From Cobetia sp. cqz5-12 (GTDB lineage: Bacteria > Pseudomonadota > Gammaproteobacteria > Pseudomonadales > Halomonadaceae), in contig NZ_CP044522.1 in the NCBI RefSeq assembly GCF_016495405.1, forward strand, positions 2,571,876 to 2,635,875: a DNA stretch of 64,000 bases, in the 5' to 3' direction. Positions 44,075 to 53,313 of this stretch are shown in pieces. The position numbers and the translations under genes are program-made. Within the stretch, counting starts at the first letter, position 1. Every line of letters starts with the position of its first letter. Under the pieces are notes generated by a model that did not search any database, was not told where the DNA came from, and saw only the letters and a program-made list of their open reading frames with translations.

Positions 44075-45156
44075 CAGCTCCCGGTACCCAGACGTTCACC
44101 ACGATAGCTGCCGTCCTGAACACGCTGCCACCAGCTTTCATTCGCCAGGTACCACTCGACCGTCTTGCGCAGACCGGTCTCGAAGGTTTCCTGCGGTACC
44201 CAGCCCAGCTCACGCTCGATCTTGGCGGCATCGATGGCATAACGCACATCGTGGCCAGGACGATCACTCACGTACTTGATCAGGTCTTCATACTTGGCAA
44301 TGCCGGCCGGCTTCTGCGGTACCAGTTCTTCCAGCAGGGAACACAATGTCTTCACGACTTCGATGTTCTGCTTCTCGTTATGGCCACCGATGTTGTAGGT
44401 CTCGGCGATCTCGCCTTCAGTCGCGACCTTGATCAGTGCACGGGCATGATCTTCCACGTACAGCCAGTCACGCACCTGCTTGCCATCGCCGTAGACCGGC
44501 AACGCCTTGCCCGCCAGAGCATTGAGAATCATCAGCGGGATGAGCTTCTCAGGGAAATGGAACGGGCCATAGTTGTTGGAGCAGTTGGTCACCAACGTCG
44601 GCAGGCCATAGGTACGCTGCCAGGCCCGTACGAGGTGATCAGAGCTCGCCTTGCTGGCCGAGTAAGGGGAGCTGGGTGCATAGGCGGTTGTCTCGGTAAA
44701 AAGATCTTCCGGCCCTTCCAGATCGCCATACACCTCATCGGTAGAGATGTGATGGAAGCGGAAGCCGGCAGCCTTCTCGGCATCCGACTCCTTCAAGCCC
44801 TTCCAATACTGACGAGCCGCTTCCAGCAGCTGGTAAGTCCCGACAATATTGGTCTCGATGAAATCCGCCGGACCATCGATGGAGCGATCCACATGGCTCT
44901 CGGCCGCCAGGTGCATCACGATATCCGGCTGTAACTCTGCAAAAACAGCTTTCATCTTCTCGCCATCGCAGATGTCCGCCTGCACGAAGTGATATCGCTT
45001 AGAATCCGCGACATCCGCCAAGGATTCGAGATTGCCGGCGTAGGTCAATGCATCCAGATTGATGACGATATGTTGAGTTGAGCGAATCAGCTCACGGACG
45101 ACCGCAGAGCCGATGAAGCCGGCGCCACCGGTAACCAAGAAAGTTTTAGTACTCAC
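44074..45156 (-). CDS. rfbB: dTDP-glucose 4,6-dehydratase
   Basis: With the GTG at 45156 the RmlB enzyme has 360 residues. It dehydrates dTDP-glucose to dTDP-4-keto-6-deoxyglucose. Motifs are [15 protein letters not shown] (NAD-binding), [41 protein letters not shown] (catalytic Tyr/Lys) and [19 protein letters not shown] favour the GTG because AGGTG lies eight bases upstream; an ATG at 45183 overlaps the upstream pyruvyltransferase stop by one base and would add nine residues. It begins the rmlBDAC set. Confidence 0.96.
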   Translation of the reverse strand: MSTKTFLVTGGAGFIGSAVVRELIRSTQHIVINLDALTYAGNLESLADVADSKRYHFVQADICDGEKMKAVFAELQPDIVMHLAAESHVDRSIDGPADFIETNIVGTYQLLEAARQYWKGLKESDAEKAAGFRFHHISTDEVYGDLEGPEDLFTETTAYAPSSPYSASKASSDHLVRAWQRTYGLPTLVTNCSNNYGPFHFPEKLIPLMILNALAGKALPVYGDGKQVRDWLYVEDHARALIKVATEGEIAETYNIGGHNEKQNIEVVKTLCSLLEELVPQKPAGIAKYEDLIKYVSDRPGHDVRYAIDAAKIERELGWVPQETFETGLRKTVEWYLANESWWQRVQDGSYRGERLGTGS

Positions 45157-45182
45157 GATAGTTGCACCTAATTTATTTAACA

Positions 45183-46361
45183 TCAGACTCTAGCGATAGA
45201 GTTCAAACCGTTCGATGGAGTTAAACCAAGCTCGATAATAGAAGTTCGGTAAATATTAGCTATTTCTGAACGGCGATCATCTGCCTCAGAATGATCGAAT
45301 TTGGCATACTTGGAAATGAACACTGACTTAAAATCATCAACTAAATCAATTGAGGCCGTTTCTTCCAAAGTAAGATACGGGAAGCTCATACTTTCACAAA
45401 GCTCTAGCAATCGACTATCGTGAACCACCGGCATACAATATATACCTGCTTGAAGTCCAGTCATATTCCCATGAATTCTAGTGCCGATAACAGCATCCAG
45501 CTTTCTTTGGCTACAGATCCAGTCATCGACTTTCACATAAGCTTTGCAAACCTTTCTAATATTATCCTTGAATTCTTCTATTGATTGAGCGGGCGCCAAG
45601 TATCGATTTAACCCATTGATATCGCGATCAGAGACTTCATCATACAGACCTAATCCTGTTTTTAATACTGTATTTTGACACTGGCCAATATAATCAGTAT
45701 TGGTCAACGTAACCAGTTCAAATAATTTACGTTCAAACCTGTCCATCATCGGATTACGTTTCGATGGATGATAAACACCCTCAGTACCTCCGATCCGAGA
45801 GATATCTTTACTCTTCAAATCGGACCATAGTGTCGGACTAGGGTTGATCATATAGCTAGGACAACCCACATCCATGACATTATCAATACCAAGCTTAGCC
45901 AAGATATTTTTTGTAAATTTTCCTCGACAGAAAATTGTCTCAGTGCGCCTTGCTACCTGATTTAGGAAATCAACTGTACCAGGCATAAGATTCATAAAAT
46001 CTTCCGTACTGGATGTCAGGTCACCTTGTGCACCAACGCCGTAAATTAGAACGGGGATATCTAACTCTTTTATAAAATTTGCAGGTTTCTGATAGTTAAC
46101 GTTAGGGTTTACCAAATTTGCTTCCGGGAGCACTAAAAGATCAAACTTTCCTTTCAAAAGCTCAACATTATCATTATAGGTGACATAGCAAAGCGATACG
46201 TTATCTGAAAAAAGTTTTCTTGCGCCATACTTGAATACTAGATTACCAAAATTTGCACTACAAATCTTTCGTATTTGATCGAAGTTTTTATTGTTTCTAT
46301 CCACCATACCTGAATAGTTTTGTAGATCATTTGAGTCATACACACAATACGCAATTCTCAT
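45183..46361 (-). CDS. Polysaccharide pyruvyl transferase family protein
   Basis: The 392-residue product has the family layout: [15 protein letters not shown] near the start, [43 protein letters not shown], and [17 protein letters not shown], the C-terminal pyruvyltransferase core. It is AT-rich relative to the rml genes. Its ATG overlaps the stop of the next upstream sulfotransferase-like gene (ATGA). It probably puts a pyruvate ketal on a capsule sugar. It is clearly diverged from the 35623-36435 product. Confidence 0.85.
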   Translation of the reverse strand: MRIAYCVYDSNDLQNYSGMVDRNNKNFDQIRKICSANFGNLVFKYGARKLFSDNVSLCYVTYNDNVELLKGKFDLLVLPEANLVNPNVNYQKPANFIKELDIPVLIYGVGAQGDLTSSTEDFMNLMPGTVDFLNQVARRTETIFCRGKFTKNILAKLGIDNVMDVGCPSYMINPSPTLWSDLKSKDISRIGGTEGVYHPSKRNPMMDRFERKLFELVTLTNTDYIGQCQNTVLKTGLGLYDEVSDRDINGLNRYLAPAQSIEEFKDNIRKVCKAYVKVDDWICSQRKLDAVIGTRIHGNMTGLQAGIYCMPVVHDSRLLELCESMSFPYLTLEETASIDLVDDFKSVFISKYAKFDHSEADDRRSEIANIYRTSIIELGLTPSNGLNSIARV

Positions 46362-47476
46362 GAAAGAGACTCCCTTAGTAAATTATATTTTCTTTTAACA
46401 TCTGGTCCAGCTGGCCTAAAATAACTAGCTAGAAAAAGACTTTTAAGGCGTGCAGAGTTATCACGATTAAGTACAGCTTTATCATATTGGCTTCTGAAGT
46501 AGAAGCATAACAACGGACTTAAAGCTTCATAAGCCTCAGGATTTTCGTACTTTAAGTACAATATAAAGGCATGTGTAAACTCAGAGTTTAGAAAATCTCC
46601 ATCAAAAGATGAATTCGAGAACTCTGTATCTAAAAAAAGATTACCTCTTTCGAGATAATTAATTGCCACCCAGTCATTCTTAGACTTATAGCTGTTTACG
46701 AGTTCAAGCCTTGAGCTTCTATCAAGATAATGTCTCTCTGTCTTGAACATCAACGGAATTGGCTTGGACAGTACTGACAACTGTTCCTCATTTGCCCTTT
46801 CACATAATTCGTTCTTCAATTGAGCCTGTTCAATACTAAGGCTTAAATTACTGTAAGTTTCATTCTTTTTGAAAATCTGATATGGAATACTTGATGATAT
46901 TTTATCCAAAAAATCACATATAAGATCACCGCCTTTGAACGATGACTTTTCATATGAATTTACTAGTAACTTCCCATCGAAAATATCCCATCTTTTTACT
47001 AAAGACTCATAATCAAAAATACCATCTTTTTCAATATTAGCTCTTAATAAATCAATATCAAATTTACGAGGAAATGCCTTGACTACTTGTGAATACCATG
47101 ACTCTAAAAAATAATCTTGTCTTCGTAAATAAAGGATAATATCTACAGAACAGACATTTTCTAGAAGCTGCTTCAACTCTAAAACTTCATTATCTAGCAG
47201 ACCAGGAAAGTACTCACTACTTATAACATGGATATTATGTTGACTTTTTTGAATCTCACTTTTCAAATCAAGCAACGACTGGGTAATACTGTTATAAACA
47301 ACATCATCGCCACGAGAATAATTCCTGCAGAGTAGGTGATGATTATTTCCGGTCATGCCGGCAGAACAATAATTAACCCCGTGGTTCAGCAACAAACTTT
47401 TATTATTATACAGGAAATCTTGGATCGACGTAGTCCCAGTTTTTCCAGTACCAATATGTATTATAAGCCTTTTCAT
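46358..47476 (-). CDS. Sulfotransferase-like protein
   Basis: The 372-residue product opens MKRLIIHIGTGKTGTTSIQDFL, an excellent PAPS phosphosulfate-binding loop. VISSEYFPGLL and VDIILYLRRQDYFLESWY fit the second PAPS contact region. It is strongly AT-rich. The ATG at 47476 has GGAG six bases upstream; the longer in-frame start at 47506 would run into the preceding gene's stop. It overlaps the pyruvyltransferase gene by 4 bp. It is one of four related proteins and has the most canonical P-loop of them. Confidence 0.78.
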   Translation of the reverse strand: MKRLIIHIGTGKTGTTSIQDFLYNNKSLLLNHGVNYCSAGMTGNNHHLLCRNYSRGDDVVYNSITQSLLDLKSEIQKSQHNIHVISSEYFPGLLDNEVLELKQLLENVCSVDIILYLRRQDYFLESWYSQVVKAFPRKFDIDLLRANIEKDGIFDYESLVKRWDIFDGKLLVNSYEKSSFKGGDLICDFLDKISSSIPYQIFKKNETYSNLSLSIEQAQLKNELCERANEEQLSVLSKPIPLMFKTERHYLDRSSRLELVNSYKSKNDWVAINYLERGNLFLDTEFSNSSFDGDFLNSEFTHAFILYLKYENPEAYEALSPLLCFYFRSQYDKAVLNRDNSARLKSLFLASYFRPAGPDVKRKYNLLRESLS

Positions 47477-47486
47477 AGTCGCTCCA

Positions 47487-50291
47487 CTAGAATTTGCTTT
47501 TTTCAAGGCTTTGATCAGAGAATAATGAGAGCTTAACTTTCATGCCTACATAAAGCCCACTTATTTTAGCCTGTATATTCTTCAACTGTTGATCAATTAA
47601 AGCAACATCTGAAATATTGTTTTTCTGGGCAAAGTCTTTAAGCTGATCACTTAGATTCACGATGAGCTGCTCACATTCCTCTTCTGTCTCTGGTACAACT
47701 CGATAACCCCAGAAGAAGTTAAAATAATCCCCATCTATTTTTGACCTATCGAATGTTTGCTTTTCATCATAATCATGAGAATGCTTGATTACTGAAGAAG
47801 GACAGTACAACTTTGCATATCCAGATTGAATGATATCTGATGCCCAAATCTGGTCTTCACCATACTTCACATCACGGTAAGGGATTTCATTCCAGAGTGA
47901 ACGACGCAAGCATGAGCTGTTGTCACTGTAGAAGTGCAAGAATTGACGCCACCCCACATCAGTGTCGAACCTTGTTTCGTCTAGATGGCGTGAAACATAT
48001 AACGGTTGTTGTTCAAAGTTATCAAAGTGATTCTTCAACTCCAACTTGGTGAATTCATTCGCATCATCATGTGCAATATGCTTACCAAATACGCCTGCTG
48101 CATCAGGATAATGATCCAGCATCGCGACAAGATTATAAAGCCAGTATTCATCATACGGAATGGCATCTTGAGTAAGAAAGGCGATGTATTCTCCTTTCGA
48201 GATTTCTACGCCATAATTTCTAGTTTTCCCATGACCAAATTCAGATTGATCAATCGAGACAAAAGTAATTCTTTCATCCTTTGCCAATCGATCTGGAGAC
48301 CCATCCTTTGAACTACTGTCAATGACAATGACTTCAAAGTTCCAAGGGGCTCTTTGTGCACAGACTTTATCAAGTACGTCAAAGAGTAAATCCCCTCCAT
48401 TATAAACTGGAATAATGACACTGGCCTTGATGTCATTGCTTGGAGGCACGACCTTGCAAGACCATTTCTCAGACAGTTTTTCAATGATTGCCTTCTCTGC
48501 CCGTTGTGCAGAATCCTCCCATGAGAAGCGCTCTACCCATTGCATCGCCGTCTGGGCCTGCTCTTTCCTTTTCCCGGGATCATCCATCAACTCATTGATC
48601 GCGTTGCAGATACCCGCCGCTGAAGGCAAGGCAAAGGTCACAGCCTTTTCGGGATAGATGGCTCTGGTACTTTCAACATCAAGTTCGACCAAAGGCAGCC
48701 CACAGGCCATCATTTCTTGAGGGACCAGGGAATAGTTGGTAGCTGAGAAACAAACCCCTATATCACAGTAGTTATACAGGTCAGCAAGCTCGGGTGCGCT
48801 CAATACGCCATGCACAATACAATCGAATGGCGCCAGCTCTTGTGAAATATCACTACCATAGAGATGGACTTCAAAATCATCTCGCCGACTGGCGAGTAAT
48901 TCCAATCCTGCATAGGCAAGTTCAACAGCACGCCTCTCCGTGAAATGACGTGAATAAACCGCTATCTTGATCTTGCCGTCAGTATCATTACTTACCAGTT
49001 GCGGGTAATAGATCGAATGATCATAGGCTAGCATGAACTCCCTTGCCCATAATCCATAGGACTCCATTTTCTGCTTGAGCCAAGGGCTTGCACAGATACA
49101 ATTAAGACCTTTCTGATAAGTAGCCTCTGCCAAGATAGACTGTGCACCACGCGCGTAGAAATAAGGCTCGAAGTCTTGTACAAAATAAAATTTTTCTTTG
49201 AAGCCCTGTAAATGCTCCACCACATTGACGGTTTGCCAACCAGTCGCAATGACTGCATCACCCACTTCAGGATAGCAGTTCCTAGTCACAAATCTGACGG
49301 AAGCCTTGATCGTCTGAAAATGCTTGATCAAATCTTCATACGCTGAGTTCTCATCTTTATGTACCTGTGGATCGACTATCCAGATAGTACATTCATGTCC
49401 AAACAGCTCAAACCAACGAATAAAGCGAAAGATTGTCATATGACCACCGCTACCTTTACTGAAATCAGGTATGACCCAGTGGATATTCATCTTTTCTTTA
49501 TTGAAAGAATCCGTCGGCGAAAAGGCTTCAGAAGGATAGAAAGTGTTGATACCGGAATGGGTAATCAATGAAGATTGAGAGTGTTTACCAAGCACAATAC
49601 GACCGAGACTATCCTTGTCTCTGGATGGACTGACTTTCAAATCAACGTCGTCTTTATTCTTTATATAATGATATAGAGGATTAACATCCAACTTTATCAA
49701 GTCATTATCAATGATATACTTCTTGGTATTGAAAACCGAAGATGGGTTCCTTCCTTCTTTCCATCCAAATAGTGCATAATGCTCTACAGGGTCTATCGAG
49801 TTGTTGCGTATATCATCGTAGTTACGATAATAATAATCATTGTCAATATGACGACTAATGGTCTCGAATAAATCAGAGGGGAGATTGGAAGATGCATCAC
49901 TGGGGTCATCTTCCATTATCGACTCTTGAATATCATCCTTCACTTGAAATATCGCTCGGCCTTCGGTCTCGCCAAACAACACATAGTGAACCAAAGGATG
50001 AATTCCAGCCTCCTGTACATCAGGATGATTTTCTAGATACTGACTGGTATCAAATACCGGAGAAGGGTTTCTACCCTCCTTCCAACCATAGTGGTAATAA
50101 TGCTCCAAAGGATCCACGTATTGTGGGTCGATGTCTGAATACGTACTTACATAATATTCCCTATCGAAATAAGGTTCGAGAATGAGCCAATCGTAGTCCT
50201 GAGTTAATGTTTCCTGGTAGTTTTCTTCGCTTTCCAAAGACTCGAATTCATTCACATCAACCCCATTTACATAACCTTTTTTAATATCCAT
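47487..50291 (-). CDS. Large bifunctional glycosyltransferase (WsaF-like GT plus GT2)
   Basis: The 934-residue protein starts with repeated modules of the form DPLEHYYHYGWKEGRNPSPVF, at about residues 61-82 and 167-188, with a shorter relative near residue 100. A GT4-type rhamnosyltransferase domain (~270-600, IHWVIPDFSKGSGGHMTIFRF, MMACGLPLVELDVESTRAIYP) resembles WsaF. A C-terminal GT2 domain (~630-870) begins ASVIIPVYNGGDLLFDVLDK and has GKTRNYGVEISKGEYIAFLTQDAIP, typical of rhamnosyltransferases. It should build a rhamnose-containing segment of the repeat unit. The gene is AT-rich and follows kpsE in transcription by 40 bp. Confidence 0.85.
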   Translation of the reverse strand: MDIKKGYVNGVDVNEFESLESEENYQETLTQDYDWLILEPYFDREYYVSTYSDIDPQYVDPLEHYYHYGWKEGRNPSPVFDTSQYLENHPDVQEAGIHPLVHYVLFGETEGRAIFQVKDDIQESIMEDDPSDASSNLPSDLFETISRHIDNDYYYRNYDDIRNNSIDPVEHYALFGWKEGRNPSSVFNTKKYIIDNDLIKLDVNPLYHYIKNKDDVDLKVSPSRDKDSLGRIVLGKHSQSSLITHSGINTFYPSEAFSPTDSFNKEKMNIHWVIPDFSKGSGGHMTIFRFIRWFELFGHECTIWIVDPQVHKDENSAYEDLIKHFQTIKASVRFVTRNCYPEVGDAVIATGWQTVNVVEHLQGFKEKFYFVQDFEPYFYARGAQSILAEATYQKGLNCICASPWLKQKMESYGLWAREFMLAYDHSIYYPQLVSNDTDGKIKIAVYSRHFTERRAVELAYAGLELLASRRDDFEVHLYGSDISQELAPFDCIVHGVLSAPELADLYNYCDIGVCFSATNYSLVPQEMMACGLPLVELDVESTRAIYPEKAVTFALPSAAGICNAINELMDDPGKRKEQAQTAMQWVERFSWEDSAQRAEKAIIEKLSEKWSCKVVPPSNDIKASVIIPVYNGGDLLFDVLDKVCAQRAPWNFEVIVIDSSSKDGSPDRLAKDERITFVSIDQSEFGHGKTRNYGVEISKGEYIAFLTQDAIPYDEYWLYNLVAMLDHYPDAAGVFGKHIAHDDANEFTKLELKNHFDNFEQQPLYVSRHLDETRFDTDVGWRQFLHFYSDNSSCLRRSLWNEIPYRDVKYGEDQIWASDIIQSGYAKLYCPSSVIKHSHDYDEKQTFDRSKIDGDYFNFFWGYRVVPETEEECEQLIVNLSDQLKDFAQKNNISDVALIDQQLKNIQAKISGLYVGMKVKLSLFSDQSLEKSKF

Positions 50292-50331
50292 CTTTATTCT
50301 CTCGTTCCCTTTTTAAAACCTATAGCGATTA

Positions 50332-51417
50332 TCAGTCTCTATGATCTTTCACGATCATGACCAGCATGCTGAAGATGAAGCCGAGGAAGATCATGACCAG
50401 TCCGAAGATGGTCACGTTGTAAAGACGTTCCGGCTGTTCCGGGTATTCCGGCAAGATCGGGCTCTGAAGAATACTCACCTGCTTCAGCTTACGCGCCGCT
50501 TCAATCCGGGTGTTTTCCAGTGCCGCCAATGCATTGGAATAGGTCTGCTTGGCAAAGTCAGCGCGCAGCTGCAGTGTCTCGTACTGGCTGGAGACACTGT
50601 TTAGCGCATTGCCAGACTGGCGAGCCAGGCGTTCCTTCTCCAGGTCAATCTGCTTCTTGAGAGCGTTGATCTCGCTTTCGACGCGCACCATCTCACTGGA
50701 TCGCTGACTCTGATAGCTCCCCAAAGCACTTTTACGTGCCTTGTAGGTGGCCAGCTGAGCCTCCAGTGAGGAAACGACGGTGTTCAGACTTTCCACTGTC
50801 TGGGTCGGGGAGACCAGGCCATTCTTGTTCTGGTAATCCAGCAGGTCCTGCCGGGATTGCTCGAAGTTGTCTTCCAGCAGGGAAACCTGCTTGTCGAGGA
50901 ATTCAACTTGATCTTCCGCCAAACGCTGCCCCATCTCATTCATGTGGCGTTCGCCTTCCTCGAGCAGCAGCTTGGCGAATTTCTGTGCGAATTCCGGTGT
51001 CCAGGCCTGTACCTCGACATTCAACACGCCGGAGTACTCATCCATTTCCACCGAGATGCGCTTCAGGTAGTAGTCATGGAGTTCCTCGATCGGTGCATCG
51101 GCATCCCCCAGGCGGGCAAAGACATCACCGTGCTGGCTGTAGTGAGACCGAAAATCGAGCTTTTCCTGTACCTTCTTGAGCATGTCCACGCTCATCAGGT
51201 ACTCGCGGAGCAGCAAGAGGTCACTGTCGGTCTGACTACCGGACAGTAGCGAGCCGAAGCTGACTTCGCTGGACGCGCTGACCTGTGGGCTTTCCAGCAC
51301 CACTGTCGCCTTGGAGACATAGCGGTCGTCCGCCCATACCAGCCAGTAGAAACCGACGAGCACAATGGACAGCAGAACGACGGCCCATTGCGGATAGCGT
51401 TTGATAAATGAGGTCAT
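50332..51417 (-). CDS. kpsE: Capsule polysaccharide export inner-membrane protein (KpsE/CtrB)
   Basis: The 361-residue protein has the PCP-3 layout of capsule export: a short cytoplasmic N-terminus, TM1 at residues 11-29, then a long periplasmic coiled-coil (about 130-300). A second TM lies near residues 335-356 (IFGLVMIFLGFIFSMLVMIV), before the C-terminal tail. The YVSKATVVLESP segment is characteristic. It links the ABC transporter to the outer-membrane channel KpsD. ATG at 51417 has GGGAA upstream. It lies 134 bp after kpsT. Confidence 0.92.
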   Translation of the reverse strand: MTSFIKRYPQWAVVLLSIVLVGFYWLVWADDRYVSKATVVLESPQVSASSEVSFGSLLSGSQTDSDLLLLREYLMSVDMLKKVQEKLDFRSHYSQHGDVFARLGDADAPIEELHDYYLKRISVEMDEYSGVLNVEVQAWTPEFAQKFAKLLLEEGERHMNEMGQRLAEDQVEFLDKQVSLLEDNFEQSRQDLLDYQNKNGLVSPTQTVESLNTVVSSLEAQLATYKARKSALGSYQSQRSSEMVRVESEINALKKQIDLEKERLARQSGNALNSVSSQYETLQLRADFAKQTYSNALAALENTRIEAARKLKQVSILQSPILPEYPEQPERLYNVTIFGLVMIFLGFIFSMLVMIVKDHRD

Positions 51418-51551
51418 GCGTATTCCCGTTGAAGGCGCTCACCGAGTGCACCGGCGGCAATGATGTGAAATCGATGGGAGTCGTGTGTTGCGTGCGTTTG
51501 AGGGCGGCGGGTGCTGAACGTTTCTGTGTGGCCCTTGCTCAAGGCGAGAGG

Positions 51552-52460
51552 TCACTCGCCTTGAGCGTCTTCGGTGGTGCGCGAAGCCCTGGCCTGGCGG
51601 GATTCGATTTCCTCGCGCACTTCCCGCAATGCTTCCCGCGCGGCACGCAGGGCATCACCGTAAGGTTTCTTCTCACGCGGCGGCAGGGTTTCCGCGGCTT
51701 CCCGAGCCAGCTTGGCATCCTCCATCACGGCGCGACGTTCCTTGCGCAGCTTCTGCAGTGCCTGCAGCGTCATCTTGTCGAGCTGAGGGCCATCGCTGTC
51801 CGCGTGATAGGCCTTGATGGCGTCATGAACGCTGTCATACCAGTAGGCCCGCCCTTCTTTCAGATAGATGCCGGCCTGACATAGCTCCTTCAGGATGCCT
51901 TCCCCATGCGAGACCATGATGAGACTGGCCTGGCCGACCTTGTCCTTGAAGGCCTTGGAGGCCTTGGCTTTGAAGGAGCGATCCCCCACAGCCGTCGCCT
52001 CATCGGAGAGATAGACATCAAAATCGAAGGCCAGAGACAGCCCGAAGTTGAGACGCGAGCGCATGCCAGAGGAGTAGGTGCGAATCGGCTCGTCGAACGC
52101 CGGGCCGATTTCGGCGAAGTCCTGCACGCGTTCGATGATGCTGTTGATGTCGTATTCAGTGCCATGCATGCGCGCGACGAACTTGACGTTCTGGCGCCCA
52201 GTCATGCTGCTCTGTAGACCGGCGGCCAGTCCTATCGGCCATGACACCTTGGAGTGGCGTATCACCCGCCCCTTCTGGGGGGTATCCATGCCGGCAATCA
52301 AGCGCAGCAGCGTCGATTTTCCCGCGCCGTTGGCCCCCACCAGCCCGACACTGACACCTGTCGGAATGATGAGATTGATATCCTTCAGCACCCAGTGATC
52401 ATCACTCTGGCTGTAGTGCGAGTGGTAATAGCGCTTGGAGAGATTCTGGATTTCAATCAT
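51552..52460 (-). CDS. kpsT: Capsule ABC exporter ATP-binding subunit (KpsT) with C-terminal extension
   Basis: The 302-residue protein energises capsule export. Walker A is VGANGAGKST at residues 41-50, the signature is TYSSGMRSRLNFG at 129-140, Walker B is DVYLSDEA at 148-155, and the switch His is in VSHGEGI near 184. The KpsT core is complete by about residue 220. The remaining 80 residues are charged and helical (RREK-rich), unlike E. coli KpsT of about 219 residues. The ATG at 52460 overlaps the kpsM stop (ATGA); the upstream ATG at 52529 is inside kpsM. Confidence 0.95.
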   Translation of the reverse strand: MIEIQNLSKRYYHSHYSQSDDHWVLKDINLIIPTGVSVGLVGANGAGKSTLLRLIAGMDTPQKGRVIRHSKVSWPIGLAAGLQSSMTGRQNVKFVARMHGTEYDINSIIERVQDFAEIGPAFDEPIRTYSSGMRSRLNFGLSLAFDFDVYLSDEATAVGDRSFKAKASKAFKDKVGQASLIMVSHGEGILKELCQAGIYLKEGRAYWYDSVHDAIKAYHADSDGPQLDKMTLQALQKLRKERRAVMEDAKLAREAAETLPPREKKPYGDALRAAREALREVREEIESRQARASRTTEDAQGE

Positions 52461-53311
52461 TGGCTTTTCAGGCGCTCCTTGAATCGCACATGCATCAACA
52501 GCCCCAGCGCGAGGGAAGACAACGTCCATGCCCAGAAGTAGGTCATGCTGGTGCCATGTACCACCTGATAACCCTCGAAGAAGCCGTGACGGATATATTC
52601 CAGTCCGTGCACAATGGGGTTAAGCATCAGGTATTCCAGCAGGTAATGCGGCAGTTGGTTGAGCGGCATGATAACGCCGGACAGAATCAGCAGTGGCATG
52701 TTGAGCATGCGGATGATCTTGCTCACCTCAGGGACCAGCGAGCCCAGTACGGACGTCACCAGGCCGAGCCCCAGCCCGAACAACCAGAGTGACAACCAGC
52801 CGCCAAAGGCCTGAAAGCCGTTGTCAGGGCGAAAATCCGTGCCCAGCATCAGGCCTCCCACCATGAACAGCAGGAAGATGACGGTACGGATCAGTCCATC
52901 CAGCACGTTGCGTACCAGCACGCCGTCGATGGGATGCACCTGTCGATAGGCGAATAGCGCCTTGTTGGCATTGATGGCGCCCAGGCCCTGCATCATCCCC
53001 TCGCGAATCAGGAAGAAGCCCATCATGCCGACCAGCATCCAGGGGATGAAGGGGGCATTGACGATGAGCTTGTCACCCCGAATGAAGCTGCGAATGCCGA
53101 TCATCACGAGCAGTAGCAATGCTGGCTCGGCAATCATCCAGAACCAGCCCATGCGATCGGTCATGGTGCGGCCGATGGCTTCACGCATGAACATGGCGAA
53201 CCAGACACTGCGCGTCACGGCCCAGGCGGAGCGGGCCTTGGGCCCGCTCTTGTTGTCACCTGTCGAGTGATTCGATGGAGGGTTCATGTCACCGTTCATG
53301 TCACTGGCCAT
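52457..53311 (-). CDS. kpsM: Capsule ABC exporter permease (KpsM)
   Basis: The 284-residue product is an ABC-2 type permease of the capsule group. A soluble N-terminal 30 residues precede REAIGRTMTDRMGWFWMIAEPALLLLV, the typical KpsM first segment. Six membrane helices follow, including PLLILSGVIMPLNQLP, then NPIVHGLEYIRHGFFEGY, a strongly conserved KpsM/CtrC motif. It forms the pore for lipid-linked polysaccharide with KpsT. It starts 2 bp after kpsD and overlaps kpsT by 4 bp. Confidence 0.95.
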   Translation of the reverse strand: MASDMNGDMNPPSNHSTGDNKSGPKARSAWAVTRSVWFAMFMREAIGRTMTDRMGWFWMIAEPALLLLVMIGIRSFIRGDKLIVNAPFIPWMLVGMMGFFLIREGMMQGLGAINANKALFAYRQVHPIDGVLVRNVLDGLIRTVIFLLFMVGGLMLGTDFRPDNGFQAFGGWLSLWLFGLGLGLVTSVLGSLVPEVSKIIRMLNMPLLILSGVIMPLNQLPHYLLEYLMLNPIVHGLEYIRHGFFEGYQVVHGTSMTYFWAWTLSSLALGLLMHVRFKERLKSQ

Positions 53312-53313
53312 GA

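Noticed and set aside
52461..52529. Upstream start of kpsT
   Set aside because: The extra 23 residues are translated from inside kpsM; the ATG at 52460 overlaps the kpsM stop as ATGA, the usual coupling for this gene pair.
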